The position numbers and the translations under genes are program-made. The notes under the pieces were generated by a model that saw nothing but the letters and a program-made list of their open reading frames with translations, had not been told where the DNA came from and searched no databases. A stretch of DNA of 57,975 bases from Lachnospiraceae bacterium UBA7182 (GTDB lineage: Bacteria; Bacillota; Clostridia; Lachnospirales; Lachnospiraceae), in the NCBI GenBank assembly GCA_002491115.1, contig DKVI01000062.1, positions 1 to 57,975 on the forward strand. Direction: 5' to 3'. Of the stretch, positions 32,265 through 39,869 are shown piece after piece (position 1 is the stretch's first letter; every line of letters starts with the position of its first letter).

Positions 32265-33122
32265 TTATTTAACCGCACCTGAGGTTACACCTTCTACGAT
32301 GTAGCGCTGCAAGAACAGGTACAGTATTAAGATCGGCAGCATCGCCAACAGCAGGGCCGCCATTACAAGGCCTATATCCGTGGAATACGTTCCATAGAAT
32401 ACCTGTGTCGCAATCGGAATGGTATACAGTTCCTTCCTTGCCAGTACAAGGCTCGGAAGAAGGTAGTCATTCCAGAATGCCATCGCGTCGATAATCGCCA
32501 CGGTCGCAATCGTCGGCTTCAGCAGCGGGAATACGATCTGCCAGTACGTCTGCCAGCGGTTACATCCGTCAATGGTCGCCGCCTCCTCAAGAGAAATCGG
32601 TACGTTCGTATTGATCGCCCCATGGAACATGAAAGTAGCCATGGACAGCGAGAATCCCACATGCATGAATATAAGCGTCGCGCGGTGATTCAGGATACCG
32701 AAGATACCTCCGTACAGAGATACCAGCGGGATCATCAAAACCTGGAACGGAATGACCATAGACGCGATCATCAGTCCGAACAGGGCGCCGCATGCTTTCC
32801 ACTTGTTGCGCACGATCACATAGGCCGTCATGGAAGCAAACAGGATCGTAAGAATCGTGGAACAAATCGTTATAATTGCCGAGTTTCCGAAAGAACGCCA
32901 GAAGTCCATCTTCTGCATGGCTTCGGGGAAGTTCTTCATCGTGAATCCATGGCTTCCGATCAAAGCCAGCGGATTTGAGGTAATATCTGCTTTTGTCTTA
33001 AATACGTTGATTACGACCAGAATGAACGGGAAGATAAAGCAGATGAACAGGGCAACCAGAATAATGATCTTGATTGCGTGGTTGATCTTTTTATTACGAG
33101 CAGCTCTTTCATTTGCATCCAT
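32265..33122 (-). CDS. sugar ABC transporter permease, MalG type
   Basis: 285 residues. Six membrane segments; the first is at about residues 14-36. The cytoplasmic EAA loop EEAATIDGCNRWQTYWQIVFPL contacts the ATPase. This is the second permease of a CUT1 carbohydrate importer. It overlaps the upstream permease gene by one base (TAATG). No ATPase gene is nearby, so a shared MsmK-type ATPase encoded elsewhere is expected. Confidence 0.95.
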   Translation of the reverse strand: MDANERAARNKKINHAIKIIILVALFICFIFPFILVVINVFKTKADITSNPLALIGSHGFTMKNFPEAMQKMDFWRSFGNSAIITICSTILTILFASMTAYVIVRNKWKACGALFGLMIASMVIPFQVLMIPLVSLYGGIFGILNHRATLIFMHVGFSLSMATFMFHGAINTNVPISLEEAATIDGCNRWQTYWQIVFPLLKPTIATVAIIDAMAFWNDYLLPSLVLARKELYTIPIATQVFYGTYSTDIGLVMAALLLAMLPILILYLFLQRYIVEGVTSGAVK

Positions 33123-34003
33123 TACGCCGACACCTCCGCTTTCTTACCAACGTATACCTGAAGTACACCTACTACCGCACAGACAACGAACAGGATCAGC
33201 GCCTCAGCCTGGCCGGTACCATAGTTCTTATATGTAAAGGCCTGATTGTACACATGCATGGCCGCCATAACGGAACTGTTAAAAGGCTCGCCTTTTGTCA
33301 GGGAAAGGTTTACATCGTATACCATGAAGCAGCGTGTGATGGTCAGGAACAGACACTGCACAAAAGACGAAACCATGAGGGGTACGGAAATATTCCATAT
33401 AGTCTGCAGGTTTGTACAGCCGTCAATCTTCGCCGCTTCCAGCACATCTGCCGATACACTCATAAATCCTGCTACATAGATCAGCATCATATATCCGGCA
33501 TACTGCCACACCGAGACGATGATCAGACAGAGCATGGCTCCGTTCGTCGTGGACAGCCAGGAAGTGGACAAAGCTCCCACGGAAAGTGATTCCCCAAGCG
33601 CTACAAACGCACGGTTAAACACGAATTTCCAGATATAGCCAAGGACGATACCGCCGATCAGGTTCGGGATAAAGAATCCTGCCCGGAAGAAGTTCTGTCC
33701 TTTGACTCCGCTGGTCACCAGAAAGGCAAGGATAAATGCCACCACGTTGACCAGTATAACAGCTATCACAGAATAGATGACCGTCCTTCCAAGGGCCTGC
33801 CAGTATGCGCTGTCCGCAAAGGTGGCCGCATAATTCGCCAGTGCAACGAAGGGTTTACTTTTTGACACACCGTCCCAGCTTGTGAAGGTCAGGTACAGAC
33901 CATACAGGAACGGTACAATAACCACCGCCGCAAACACCACGGTCGTAACCCCGGCAAACATCATATACTGTTTGCACTTATAGGATGCAGTATTCGTATT
34001 CAT
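33122..34003 (-). CDS. sugar ABC transporter permease, MalF type
   Basis: 293 residues. The N-terminal segment at about residues 16-38 is followed by five further membrane helices and the EAA loop LEAAKIDGCTNLQTIWNISVPL. It is the first permease of the CUT1 importer, between the binding protein (38 bases upstream) and the MalG-type gene. Confidence 0.95.
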   Translation of the reverse strand: MNTNTASYKCKQYMMFAGVTTVVFAAVVIVPFLYGLYLTFTSWDGVSKSKPFVALANYAATFADSAYWQALGRTVIYSVIAVILVNVVAFILAFLVTSGVKGQNFFRAGFFIPNLIGGIVLGYIWKFVFNRAFVALGESLSVGALSTSWLSTTNGAMLCLIIVSVWQYAGYMMLIYVAGFMSVSADVLEAAKIDGCTNLQTIWNISVPLMVSSFVQCLFLTITRCFMVYDVNLSLTKGEPFNSSVMAAMHVYNQAFTYKNYGTGQAEALILFVVCAVVGVLQVYVGKKAEVSA

Positions 34004-34041
34004 AAATTCATATCCCCCTTCTGTGTCAATTACCGATATCC

Positions 34042-35349
34042 TTAATGTTCTACAGGAGCTGTGGATTTCCAGTAATTCTCGATCTCAGTTGCAAGACCTG
34101 CACGGTCAATCTGACCTGCCAGATATTTCTGCATGGAAGCGCCGCAGATGGAATAATGGTCATCCGGCAGATAATCATAGTTGGGGATCAGGTTTCCTGC
34201 GTCTGCAAATGTTTTTACAGAAGTAGATAACGGGTCAAGCGCTTCTGCGCTGATGTTGCTGTACGCCGGTACAAGGTTGCAGTCTTCTGTCAGGAACTTG
34301 TTGCCTTCCTCGTCCAGTACAAGCCAGTTCAGGAAATCTTTTGCAGCCTGGCGCTGTTCTTCGGATGTGCTCTCGGAAGAATCGATGAAGAAATACTTGG
34401 AACCGCCGCCTTCCATCTTCGCGTTGGTACCGTCGCTCGTATTCTGCGGCACTGCCATCATACCCATCTTTTCGCTGTAATCATATGCGCTGAGCATGGA
34501 CCAGTCCCAGTTTCCTCCGAACATGAACGCAATCTCGCCTTCCGCCAGCTTCTGCTCTGCCACTTCACGCTCGGTAGCGATCGCCGAACCTGCCGCAAAG
34601 TTATATTTCATCATGGTATCAAAGTAATCCATTTTCGCATTGAACTTCTCATTGTTAATCAGATCTGCGGTTCCTTCGTGAAGCTGTGTGATATACGCTT
34701 CCACATCCGGCTGCTCTTCGTAAGTCTCGGAAAGGAAATGTCCAGCCAGAGACCAGTCTTCTTTCATGATACCGGTAGGTGTCTCCATGCCTCCTGCAAC
34801 CAGTTTATCAAGCAATCCCTGGAATGCATCCACAGTCGCATAGTCTTCCGGCTTAAATTCTTCCCCGGTAATCGCCTCAATGGCCGTTGCGTTGTACATC
34901 AGCCCGCGGGCTTCGATACATACCGGAAATCCCATTACCTTGCCGTCTACAGAAATAGCATAGTCCGTATTCTGTACCCATTCCTGATCGCTTAAATCAA
35001 TCGCATGCTCCGGCCCAAGGGAGTAAATATCTTTCGCATCTACCATGGAAAGCGTATAGGGATCGTTTGCAGAATATCTGGTAGCCAGGTGGGCCGCAAC
35101 CGTATCGTTTGAATAGTAAACTTCTACGTCCACACCTTTTTCTGCGCTGTACTTCTCAGCCATCTGCACAAACTGATCCTGAATCTCACTCTTGGAGTTG
35201 AAGATCGTAATCGCTGTCCCTGATCCGCCCGAGCTTCCGCCGCCCTCTCCGTCAGAGCTTGCCGGAGCGTCTGAACCGCCGCCTCCGCAGGCTGTTGCCG
35301 AAACTGCCATCGCCGTTACGAGCATTGTCGCAAGTAACTTCTTTTTCAT
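34042..35349 (-). CDS. sugar-binding lipoprotein of the ABC importer
   Basis: 435 residues. The lipoprotein signal ends at the Cys of SATACGG. A Gly/Ser-rich linker then leads into a family 1 extracellular solute-binding fold, ending near TEIENYWKSTAP. It captures sugar outside the cell for the two permeases encoded behind it. Context with GH32, GH36 and GH13_4 suggests sucrose, raffinose or short fructans. An AGGAGG lies upstream of the start, and a LacI-type operator overlaps the promoter. Confidence 0.95.
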   Translation of the reverse strand: MKKKLLATMLVTAMAVSATACGGGGSDAPASSDGEGGGSSGGSGTAITIFNSKSEIQDQFVQMAEKYSAEKGVDVEVYYSNDTVAAHLATRYSANDPYTLSMVDAKDIYSLGPEHAIDLSDQEWVQNTDYAISVDGKVMGFPVCIEARGLMYNATAIEAITGEEFKPEDYATVDAFQGLLDKLVAGGMETPTGIMKEDWSLAGHFLSETYEEQPDVEAYITQLHEGTADLINNEKFNAKMDYFDTMMKYNFAAGSAIATEREVAEQKLAEGEIAFMFGGNWDWSMLSAYDYSEKMGMMAVPQNTSDGTNAKMEGGGSKYFFIDSSESTSEEQRQAAKDFLNWLVLDEEGNKFLTEDCNLVPAYSNISAEALDPLSTSVKTFADAGNLIPNYDYLPDDHYSICGASMQKYLAGQIDRAGLATEIENYWKSTAPVEH

Positions 35350-35495
35350 ATCGTATCTCCTCCTTATGATTGAAAAAATAATTCCTTAATATGTACCCTA
35401 AAGGCATCCTTTTTGTCCTGGTGCAGAGGCGCTAGCAACCTCCGGCGGGCTTCATAAAAGCCTTCAGGTATATATCAGGTTTTTATGTGATTTAA

Positions 35496-35524
35496 ATAGT
35501 ATCACTTTTACCTTTGTATGTCAA
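35496..35524 (-). promoter_or_regulatory. promoter of the sugar ABC operon
   Basis: Minus strand TTGACA (35524-35519), a 17-base spacer and TACTAT (35501-35496). The leader to the binding-protein start is about 140 bases and holds only a small hairpin. The 400-base gap 35350-35749 otherwise contains the rightward YesL promoter and operator-like dyads, and no gene. Confidence 0.75.
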
Positions 35525-35533
35525 TCGTTTGTC
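35520..35533. promoter_or_regulatory. LacI-type operator at the ABC promoter
   Basis: GTCAATCGTTTGTC, with a central CG as usual for LacI-family sites. It covers the -35 of the ABC promoter. On the minus strand it differs from the GH32 operator at only two of 14 positions. A weaker match, GTCAATCAATTGAT, is at 35651-35664 upstream of the YesL promoter. Confidence 0.55.
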
Positions 35534-35690
35534 ATATTTTTTGTCATAGTTAACAAATTTCAGGGAATTATCATCATATTTTCCCCCTGATTTTTGTTGA
35601 TTTTCAACAATATTATGGACAAACCTCTGTTTTCACCCGTTTTCGCATATGTCAATCAATTGATATATTTGTCATATCATTACATATTGA

Positions 35691-35719
35691 TTGCTTTATA
35701 TATTTATTTTTGTTACAAT
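35691..35719 (+). promoter_or_regulatory. promoter of the YesL gene pair
   Basis: TTGCTT (35691-35696), a 17-base spacer and TACAAT (35714-35719), followed by AAAGGAGG and the start at 35750. Confidence 0.6.
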
Positions 35720-35749
35720 AGTCGCAATACATAAAAGGAGGCGCTTTTT

Positions 35750-36421
35750 ATGGATCGCTTATTTAATCCGGACAACCCTTTCTGGCTGGGAATGGGGAAA
35801 ATCTTTGATATTTTTGTATTAAATACACTCTGGCTTTTGTGCTGTCTTCCTGTCTTTACCATCGGACCGGCCACCACTGCGCTTTTTTACGCCATGATCC
35901 ATCTGGTCCGCGACGAAGGCTTCCCGGTAACCCAGGATTTTTTCCGTTCCTTTAAACAGAATTTCCGGCAGGGTATTCTGCTGGGCATTCCGCTGACGCT
36001 GACGGGAGCCTTTCTGATGGCGGATGTGTGGATGTGCTACCGGGCGGGCACAGGCGTCTATACCTTTTTCATGGTATTTTTTGCCGTTATGTTCCTGCTG
36101 TGGAGTTTTATCACGCTGTACGCTTTTCCTGTCCTGGCGAAATTCGAGAAAAGCAATAAGGAGATTCTGATCTGGGCCTTTACTCTTTCTATACAGCATA
36201 TTGGGCTGACGATCCTGATGCTGTTTGTCCTGGCGTTCGGGTTATGGGTCTGCCACATACTGCCCGGGCTCATTTTTATCGTCTTCGGACTTGTATGCGA
36301 ATTTCAGTCCGTGCTGATCGCTTCTGTTTTCAAGCCCTGGCTGCCCGATGTTCACGCAGGCGAATCTATGGAACCGCTTTCATTTATTCTTGAGGATGAG
36401 GAGAAAGAGCATGAAGAATAA
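35750..36421 (+). CDS. YesL family membrane protein (DUF624)
   Basis: 223 residues with about five hydrophobic segments. The start MDRLFNPDNPFWLGMGKIFD followed by LNTLWLLCCLPVFTIGPAT is diagnostic of the YesL/DUF624 family. These proteins are found almost always beside carbohydrate ABC importers; function is unknown. It runs opposite to the ABC operon and overlaps the next gene by 11 bases. Confidence 0.9.
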   Translation: MDRLFNPDNPFWLGMGKIFDIFVLNTLWLLCCLPVFTIGPATTALFYAMIHLVRDEGFPVTQDFFRSFKQNFRQGILLGIPLTLTGAFLMADVWMCYRAGTGVYTFFMVFFAVMFLLWSFITLYAFPVLAKFEKSNKEILIWAFTLSIQHIGLTILMLFVLAFGLWVCHILPGLIFIVFGLVCEFQSVLIASVFKPWLPDVHAGESMEPLSFILEDEEKEHEE

Positions 36422-37130
36422 AGAACCGTCCGTGTTCTTACAGGAAGTACGCCGGGATCTTTACACTTTTAAGAGACTTTCCGGAAAGAAAAAGATCGGA
36501 TTTATCTGGGATTATTATAAATGGTATATTTTAGCCTTTCTTTTTGCGGTTGTGACCGTATGTACGTTTGCGCACATGCTCTGGGAAGGGCAAAAACCCT
36601 GCCGCCTGCGGGTCTGTGTGGTATTGAATACCGAAGACAACTGTAAAGCCTGGTTTGACCGCTTTACAGAAGCGCTTACTTCTGACGGCAGGCCCGGAGC
36701 CGTGGATGTGAATCTGGACCAGCCTTTTGACTATGACAATCAATATTATTATGTGCAGGAAATGGAGGTCATGACGACGATATCCTCTCTCCGTATGGAC
36801 GTAGCGGTCTGCGGGCCGGATCTGTACAGTTACCTGCTGGCGCTGAATGCATGTATGCCGCTGGAAAAGGGGATGTCAAAAGAACTTTTTTCCATACTGG
36901 AGGATGAGGGACGGCTTGTGTATGACACCGCCAATCTGACGGCGGACAAGGACGGATATGTGGACCCGGCGGATGGGATTGAAGGGTATTACGCGGTGAA
37001 TCTGGAAGGGACTGAATTTGAGCAGGAATATAATCAAAGTGAAAACAGGGAACCGCTTTATGGGGTGATTATTGCCAATACAGAACATTTAGAGGACTGT
37101 GAAGCGCTGGTGCGAAAACTGACAGAGTAA
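36411..37130 (+). CDS. single-span membrane protein, YesL partner
   Basis: 239 residues, family not recognised. A basic cytoplasmic N-terminus with FKRLSGKKKIGFIWDYYKWY precedes one membrane helix (about residues 44-64) and an extracytoplasmic domain with several Asp/Tyr-rich turns (DQPFDYDNQYYYVQE). The start is at the ATG behind GAGGAG rather than at 36348. Overlap with YesL suggests the two act together, possibly with the sugar importer. Confidence 0.75.
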   Translation: MKNKEPSVFLQEVRRDLYTFKRLSGKKKIGFIWDYYKWYILAFLFAVVTVCTFAHMLWEGQKPCRLRVCVVLNTEDNCKAWFDRFTEALTSDGRPGAVDVNLDQPFDYDNQYYYVQEMEVMTTISSLRMDVAVCGPDLYSYLLALNACMPLEKGMSKELFSILEDEGRLVYDTANLTADKDGYVDPADGIEGYYAVNLEGTEFEQEYNQSENREPLYGVIIANTEHLEDCEALVRKLTE

Positions 37131-37155
37131 TATTTTAAAACCAGGCACTGTGACA

Positions 37156-37192
37156 AGAGAGGGGAACAGCCTGTTACGCTGTTCCCCTCTCT
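37156..37192. other. perfect 14-bp hairpin at the lacI stop codon
   Basis: Stem 37156-37169 with 37179-37192, loop nine bases, in the convergent junction of the YesL partner gene and the LacI gene. No T run follows on either strand, so it may protect mRNA ends rather than terminate. Confidence 0.5.
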
Positions 37193-38151
37193 ACCAGGCG
37201 CACCGGAAGCACGGTCCTTCTTGGCACCATTTTCCCCGCCACCGAATCGTCCAGAAGCCTGACCGCCGTTTCCGCCATCTCTTTGATCGGCTGATGAATC
37301 GTAGTCAACTGCGGCGTTGTAAGGCTTGCAAGATTTACATCATCAAAACCCACAATCTTCATATCTTCCGGCACCCTTATGCCAAGCTTCCGGCAGGTCT
37401 GCAGAATCTGCGCGCCGATAAAATCGCTGCTTGCAAACACACCGTCCGTCTCGGGATACTTTTTCAGTATGTTATCCAGCAGTTCGTCATACCGCATATC
37501 GTTATACTGCAGCTCCTCTGTGGAAAATTCTTTATAAAACACTTTCCGCTTTTCACATATATCCCGAAAGCCTTCCGCACGCAAATCCGCCGGCATGGAT
37601 ACACTGTTAACATTTCCTATATAGAGCAGGTGCCTGCATCCGCAGGAAATCAGTTTCTCTGCGGCCATAGCGCCCCCCTGTTTATTGTCGCATTCTACGG
37701 ATGCGGTTCCGTTCTCCAGAAAGCGCTCCATCGTAATAATCGGAACACCGATCCCTTCAAATACTTCCATGGGGACCGAACCGCTGCACAGAATAATTCC
37801 CGCCACCCGGTTCCCCACACAGGTGTTGACATACTCCACTGCTTTCTCATGCACACTCTGGGAGTTGAACAAAAGAATTTTATAACCTTTCTTATACGCC
37901 TGGTCTTCTAAATTACTGATCGTCTCCGCAAAATACGGATGACGAATATGAGGAACGATCAGGCCTATTGTGTTTGTACTTTTCCCGTGAAGTGATCTGG
38001 CCACTTCGTTGGGGTAATAATCCAGTTTTTTCATTGCGTCGCCTACTTTTTTGCGCGCATTGTCACTGATATATCCCCTGTTATTCAATACCCGGGATAC
38101 CGTACTGGTAGTCAGGCCCGCCTCCTTTGCTACATCTTTCAAGGTCGCCAT
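37174..38151 (-). CDS. LacI-family sugar regulator
   Basis: 325 residues. The N-terminal HTH is ATLKDVAKEAGLTTSTVSRVLNN with the hinge ARSLHGKSTNTIGLIVPHI. A periplasmic-binding-like effector domain follows, containing GFDDVNLASL and TTIHQP. It is 19 bases after GH32 and co-transcribed with it, so it probably represses the GH32-lacI and ABC operons through the operators over both -35 elements. Effector unknown; sucrose or fructose derivatives are likely. Confidence 0.93.
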   Translation of the reverse strand: MATLKDVAKEAGLTTSTVSRVLNNRGYISDNARKKVGDAMKKLDYYPNEVARSLHGKSTNTIGLIVPHIRHPYFAETISNLEDQAYKKGYKILLFNSQSVHEKAVEYVNTCVGNRVAGIILCSGSVPMEVFEGIGVPIITMERFLENGTASVECDNKQGGAMAAEKLISCGCRHLLYIGNVNSVSMPADLRAEGFRDICEKRKVFYKEFSTEELQYNDMRYDELLDNILKKYPETDGVFASSDFIGAQILQTCRKLGIRVPEDMKIVGFDDVNLASLTTPQLTTIHQPIKEMAETAVRLLDDSVAGKMVPRRTVLPVRLVERGTA

Positions 38152-38170
38152 ATACCATTCTCCATTTCTC

Positions 38171-39718
38171 TTACATTATTTCATAAGCTGCATAATCCGC
38201 GACGGCTTCCCTCGCCGTTTCAAATGCCATATCCTTTTCACGAAGGACAAACGCCCCTGTCTGCACACCTCCATCGAAAAACACTTCCAGAATCCGGTCA
38301 TCAATCAGGAACAGAAACTCCCTGCATCCCGTACAGGTCTGCCAGGCCTCTCCATCCACGGCAAAAGTCCCGCTTTCCGGCGTATATTCCACAAGGCTTT
38401 TGTTTATTTTCCAGATATAGGGTTCCTGCGCTGTATCCTTCATATGCATTTCAATCAAAACTGCTTTTTTATCCCTCTTTGTCTGACAAACGATCTGCCC
38501 GCTTACGCGCTCCAGGGCGCCGCTTTCCATTTTCTCTGCGTGTTCTTTTAATTCCCTCACCGGCTTCTGAAGAAGCGCAAACCCTTTTGACGTCTTTTTA
38601 CAGGACAGCTCCACCGGGATACCGTAGGCGCCTGTAAAAGTCCTGCCGTCGTTGGGCAGCCGAAGCCATGGGACAGAGATCACCCGGTCTTTTATGCCCG
38701 CATAGGTCTGGGCGGCATATGCGATACGATTGATATATGCGCAGTGTTTCACTCCGTCTGTGTGGAAACGATATCCGTCAAAGTCGCCCTGATAATAAAA
38801 TCCGTCCGCGGACCAGAAAAACCAGCAGTTTTCTCCCGTTTCAGAGGTCAGAAGGAAAAGGTCCGGACACTCCCATGCATCCTGTAACGTAAAGCTGTCC
38901 GACTGCTCCCAGTGCATTAAATCCCGGGAACGGAAAATCGCAAAATCGTTGTCCTTCATAAAAAGCGACATCACATAAGCTTTGGACGCTTCATGCCAGA
39001 ACACTTTGGGGTCGCGGTTTTCTTTGGCCAGTGTGGGCAGACAGGGACTTTTACATTTCACCAGGGTGCTGCCGCCGTCAAGGCTGTAGGCAATTCTCTG
39101 GGTAAATTCCAGATCTTTGCTCCACTCGTTGCCGCCGCCGGCCGCCGTGTAAAAGAACAAAAGCGCGTCCCTGGGCAGACCCAGCAGCTCACGCTCGTTG
39201 GTCAGCCCGCATCCGGAGAACATGACTCCGCTTTCGTCCGGAAACAGAACCGAATCCTCCTGGTTCCAGTGCAGAAGGTCCCGGCTGACAGCATGCCCCC
39301 AGGTCATATTATTCCATACAAGCCCGAAAGGATTATACTGAAAATACAAATGATACACGCCGTCTGCATAGACCAGACCGTTGGGATCATTGGTCCATCC
39401 TGTATGCGCGGCAAAATGAATCAGGGGTTTCTCCTGACGCGGCGCCTCCCGCTTCCTGCCGTTATAAATCCTGTCCGCATAAGAGGCAGGCATATCCGCC
39501 TGAATACTGACCCGTTTGCCTTTCAGCTCCTTTACGGGAATCTCCGCGTAATAATCGCAGGCAAAATTTTCCGTCCCGTCAATGGGAACTATAAATTCGT
39601 ACAGTTTTTCAGGAAATCCTTCTTCATTTTCAAGACAGATCTCCATCCGCCTGTCTTCCTTATCCGCGCAGACCGGGATATACAGATAATCCTCCGTAAT
39701 GGCCAATCTCTTTTCCAT
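38171..39718 (-). CDS. GH32 beta-fructosidase (sucrose/sucrose-6-P hydrolase type)
   Basis: 515 residues. An N-terminal beta domain of about 100 residues precedes the five-blade propeller. The nucleophile Asp111 is in WTNDPNG, the RDP motif is at 235-237 and the acid/base Glu283 is in ECPDLF. A C-terminal beta-sandwich follows. No signal peptide is visible, so it is intracellular and acts on imported sucrose or short fructans. The propeller is of the sucrose hydrolase/fructanase class; a phosphorylated substrate is unlikely because no PTS gene is nearby. First gene of the GH32-lacI operon. Confidence 0.93.
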   Translation of the reverse strand: MEKRLAITEDYLYIPVCADKEDRRMEICLENEEGFPEKLYEFIVPIDGTENFACDYYAEIPVKELKGKRVSIQADMPASYADRIYNGRKREAPRQEKPLIHFAAHTGWTNDPNGLVYADGVYHLYFQYNPFGLVWNNMTWGHAVSRDLLHWNQEDSVLFPDESGVMFSGCGLTNERELLGLPRDALLFFYTAAGGGNEWSKDLEFTQRIAYSLDGGSTLVKCKSPCLPTLAKENRDPKVFWHEASKAYVMSLFMKDNDFAIFRSRDLMHWEQSDSFTLQDAWECPDLFLLTSETGENCWFFWSADGFYYQGDFDGYRFHTDGVKHCAYINRIAYAAQTYAGIKDRVISVPWLRLPNDGRTFTGAYGIPVELSCKKTSKGFALLQKPVRELKEHAEKMESGALERVSGQIVCQTKRDKKAVLIEMHMKDTAQEPYIWKINKSLVEYTPESGTFAVDGEAWQTCTGCREFLFLIDDRILEVFFDGGVQTGAFVLREKDMAFETAREAVADYAAYEIM

Positions 39719-39736
39719 TGCTCATTTCCTCTAAAC

Positions 39737-39764
39737 ATTATAAATTCCGCAGCTCATATGACAA
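39737..39764 (-). promoter_or_regulatory. promoter of the GH32-lacI operon
   Basis: Minus strand TTGTCA (39764-39759), a 16-base spacer and TATAAT (39742-39737), just upstream of the GH32 start. Confidence 0.65.
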
Positions 39765-39773
39765 TCGGTTGTC
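39760..39773. promoter_or_regulatory. LacI-type operator at the GH32 promoter
   Basis: GACAATCGGTTGTC, a 14-bp dyad with central CG and 12 matching positions. It covers the -35 element of the GH32 promoter. It is near-identical to the dyad at 35520-35533. Confidence 0.65.
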
Positions 39774-39869
39774 CTACTGCATATCACCAGTTTACCATAT
39801 TCTCAGGCGGATAACCATACACTGTGAGCAATTTTTTCATTTCTTCCATAATCACGAAAAAAACACGTT

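Noticed and set aside
36348..36410. Longer start of the YesL partner gene
   Set aside because: It lies fully inside YesL without a ribosome binding site, whereas ATG 36411 follows GAGGAG.
37156..37192. Perfect hairpin as an intrinsic terminator
   Set aside because: No T run on either strand after the stem; kept only as a structural element.
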